Of a DNA stretch of 64,000 bases, positions 62,062-64,000 are shown piece after piece. Location of the stretch: the NCBI RefSeq assembly GCF_007744515.1, contig NZ_CP036268.1, positions 1,775,712-1,839,711 on the forward strand, read 5' to 3'. The position numbers were made by a program, and so were the translations under genes. The first letter of the stretch is position 1. Every line of letters begins with the position of its first letter. Below the pieces are notes generated by a model, which worked only from the letters and a program-made list of their open reading frames with translations, was not told where the DNA came from and ran no database searches. Origin of the DNA: Stratiformator vulcanicus (GTDB taxonomy: Bacteria > Planctomycetota > Planctomycetia > Planctomycetales > Planctomycetaceae).

Positions 62062-62268
62062 CAGACATCCTCATTTCGTTCGCTATTTTGTGAACAGCAC
62101 ACAGAGGAGCAGGTCTCATGCCAACGGCGAAATGTCAAGAATTTCAATGAAATTAGAGAGTTTCGCGGCAGTTGCGGGGCGCAATTGGTGCATGACCCGT
62201 CAAGCTGCGGCGAAGCCCATCAATTATTCTCCGAATGGCATTTCAGGCCGCTTTGCCTGCGAGAATCG

Positions 62269-64000
62269 CTAACCCGTTGTTCGTAGGCCCGCCGCGACAC
62301 CTTGAATCGACAGCCGCACCAGTTCGCGCAGCCGCTCTCGTTCGTCTTCCGAGGCATCATCCTCTTCGGCGTCGAGAACGCGGAGGCGTTTGATCAATTC
62401 GATCTGAATCAGATTGAGCGGGTCGACATACGGATTGCGTTCGGCGATGGAATCGCGAAGCCAGGGGACGCCGCCAAGGAGTTCGGATTGACCGGTGATG
62501 GAAAGAACGGCATCGCGTGAGCGATTAAACTCCGCTTCGACCGCTTCCCAGACCTCAATCGCCTGATCGCCTTCGTCGAGCATCTCGGCGTAGCGGGCGG
62601 CGATCCCCATGTCAGCTTTCGAAAGGGCGAGTTCGGCGTTGTCGATCAGCGCTCGGAACATCGGCCAGTCGGCATACATCGTTTTTAAGATGTCGCCGTC
62701 GTGGTGCTGTTTAAAATCTTCGATCGCCGCACCAAGGCCGTACCAAGCCGGCAGAAAGTGCCTCGACTGCGTCCAAGAGAACGTCCAGGGAATCGCCCGC
62801 AAATCGGCCAGCGATTTCCTTTCGCGTCGACGGGCCGGACGAGAACCGATAGGCAGATTCTCGATCTCCGAGATCGGCGTCGCACGGTCGAAGTAGTTGA
62901 GAAATCGAGGATGTTCGATCAGATCGCGATACGCTTTGAGCGACGTATCGCGAAGTTGATTCATCGTGTCGATCCAGGCGGGATCGACCTCGCGGTCCTG
63001 CTCGACCGAAACGAGCAGGGTGGCCCAGCCGACCTGCTCGAGGTGGCGGTGCGCGATCTGCGGATCATCGTAGCGGTCGGCGAGGACTTCTCCCTGTTCT
63101 GTGATTCGAAGGTGCCCGCCGACGGAGTTCGGTGGCAACGACATGATCGCCCGGGCGGCCGGCCCTCCACCGCGACCGAGTCCGCCGCCCCGGCCGTGAA
63201 AGATCACCAACTCGACATCGTTCTTTTGGGCAACCCGGGCCAGTTGTTCCTGGGCCTGATGGAGCCCCCAACCAGCGGCGAGATATCCGCCGTCTTTGGT
63301 GCTGTCGGAATAGCCGACCATCACGGTTTGAAGCGTGCGTCCTTTGATTTCGACGTAGCTGCGGTATTCAGGAATGGCGAAGAGTTCGTCGAGAATCGTC
63401 GCGCCGTTGTTAAGGTCGTCGATCGTTTCGAACAGCGGTTGAATCGGCAGTTGCGGGAGCGGCTCGCCTTCCTGCTCGCCGGTCGTCTTCCACGCCCAGT
63501 TCCAAAACCAGAGGACGGCGAGAATATCACTGACGTGATGCGTCATACTGATCACGTGCCCGCCGAGCGGCTCCAACCCGTGCGATCGGACGGTGTCGGC
63601 GAGAAGGCGGAACAGTGACAGCGTCTCGCGGGTCATACCTTCGAAATCGGTCACGAAGATCGTCGGGGGAGCATCCATCGTTTCGAGCAGCAACTTGCGC
63701 CGGCCCGCTTCGTCCAATTCGAGGTAGGACTCGCAAAGCTCGGTCGATCGCAGAACTTCGTCGAGGACCTCGTTGTGCACGCGGGAGTCCTGCCGGACGT
63801 CGAGTGAGGCAAAGTGCAGACCGAATGTGCGAATCTGCGTGAGCCAGTCCTCGAGATAGACATCGGCAATACGGTCACCGCCGTTTTCACGCAGGCAGGA
63901 CTCGATCAGCCGGACATCGCGTTCCAGTTCGGCCGCCGAACCGTATGCGGCGCGACGACTTCGGTCATAAACCTCGGCCTCGAGAGATTGCTCAAGCCGA
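62269..64000 (-). CDS. ppc: Phosphoenolpyruvate carboxylase (5' end outside window)
   Basis: The frame is open to the window edge, giving the C-terminal 577 or so residues. PEPC motifs are HFASLDVRQDSRVH (near 63780), GYSDSTKDGGYLAAGWGLHQ, VIFHGRGGGLGRGGGPAARA then MSLPPNSVGGHLRITEQGEV, LPAWYG, and the C-terminal RTTG. The enzyme fixes bicarbonate onto PEP to give oxaloacetate. The GRGGG motif is the allosteric/phosphate loop. The start lies upstream (higher coordinate) of this window. Confidence 0.96.
   Translation of the reverse strand, partial: RLEQSLEAEVYDRSRRAAYGSAAELERDVRLIESCLRENGGDRIADVYLEDWLTQIRTFGLHFASLDVRQDSRVHNEVLDEVLRSTELCESYLELDEAGRRKLLLETMDAPPTIFVTDFEGMTRETLSLFRLLADTVRSHGLEPLGGHVISMTHHVSDILAVLWFWNWAWKTTGEQEGEPLPQLPIQPLFETIDDLNNGATILDELFAIPEYRSYVEIKGRTLQTVMVGYSDSTKDGGYLAAGWGLHQAQEQLARVAQKNDVELVIFHGRGGGLGRGGGPAARAIMSLPPNSVGGHLRITEQGEVLADRYDDPQIAHRHLEQVGWATLLVSVEQDREVDPAWIDTMNQLRDTSLKAYRDLIEHPRFLNYFDRATPISEIENLPIGSRPARRRERKSLADLRAIPWTFSWTQSRHFLPAWYGLGAAIEDFKQHHDGDILKTMYADWPMFRALIDNAELALSKADMGIAARYAEMLDEGDQAIEVWEAVEAEFNRSRDAVLSITGQSELLGGVPWLRDSIAERNPYVDPLNLIQIELIKRLRVLDAEEDDASEDERERLRELVRLSIQGVAAGLRTTG

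Overview
The window is about 64 kb of a bacterial chromosome that most resembles a planctomycete (order Planctomycetales). The basis is the combination of a secreted DUF1549/DUF1553 cytochrome-like protein next to a Tat-signal DUF1501 protein, a membrane-anchored eukaryote-like Ser/Thr kinase, several ECF sigma/anti-sigma genes, many secreted proteins seen mainly in that phylum, a GlmU reduced to its uridylyltransferase half, and GC-rich codon use. I cannot name the genus from sequence alone. The stretch is mainly chromosomal housekeeping interleaved with lineage-specific secreted proteins. I see no prophage, transposase, CRISPR array or rRNA operon.

Layout. 1-3.6 kb: end of a kinase gene, a membrane protein and an ECF sigma factor on +. 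3.6-8 kb: pcrA, xerC/D-type recombinase, a small protein and a NUDIX hydrolase on -. 8.4-13.3 kb: three exported proteins on +. 13.4-17.6 kb: glmU (N-terminal half), acpS, an orphan, trpS and a two-gene TIR-like cassette. 17.7-20.8 kb: pyrD, tRNA-Val, a LarA/DUF2088 protein and an ArfB-type release factor. 21-29.5 kb: an exported flagellar-rod-like protein, then a sigma/anti-sigma/coiled-coil/DUF1549/DUF1501/Spy-like run. 29.6-38.7 kb: small proteins, agmatine deiminase, FMN reductase, tRNA-Thr, a Cys/Gly/Tyr/Gln-rich exported protein, GNAT, YkgJ-type protein and a large membrane-anchored regulator-like protein. 39-46 kb: TPR protein, GT4 glycosyltransferase, Rieske ferredoxin, MurJ. 46-50.9 kb: lipB-lipA-lipoyl-like operon, smpB, membrane protein, HDOD protein. 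51-57.3 kb: five exported or membrane proteins on -, including two pairs of paralogues. 57.5-64 kb: recJ, pcm, ornithine-cyclodeaminase-like, DJ-1/PfpI and the 3' part of ppc.

The most interesting observations are: (1) a lipB-lipA-lipoyl-domain operon in which the lipoyl domain has Gly where the acceptor Lys should be, and the LipB homologue lacks the usual catalytic Lys and Cys at their normal places; (2) a GTGA-overlapped pair of a 54-residue basic protein and a TIR/deoxyribosyltransferase-like protein, a possible undescribed nucleotide-signalling or defence cassette; (3) several families of short inverted-repeat (MITE/REP-like) elements whose ends carry TAG and that supply the stop codons of at least six genes here; (4) one such element that has replaced the start region of a lipoprotein gene, leaving no ATG, GTG or TTG. 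All functional statements come from reading motifs by eye; no database search was run.
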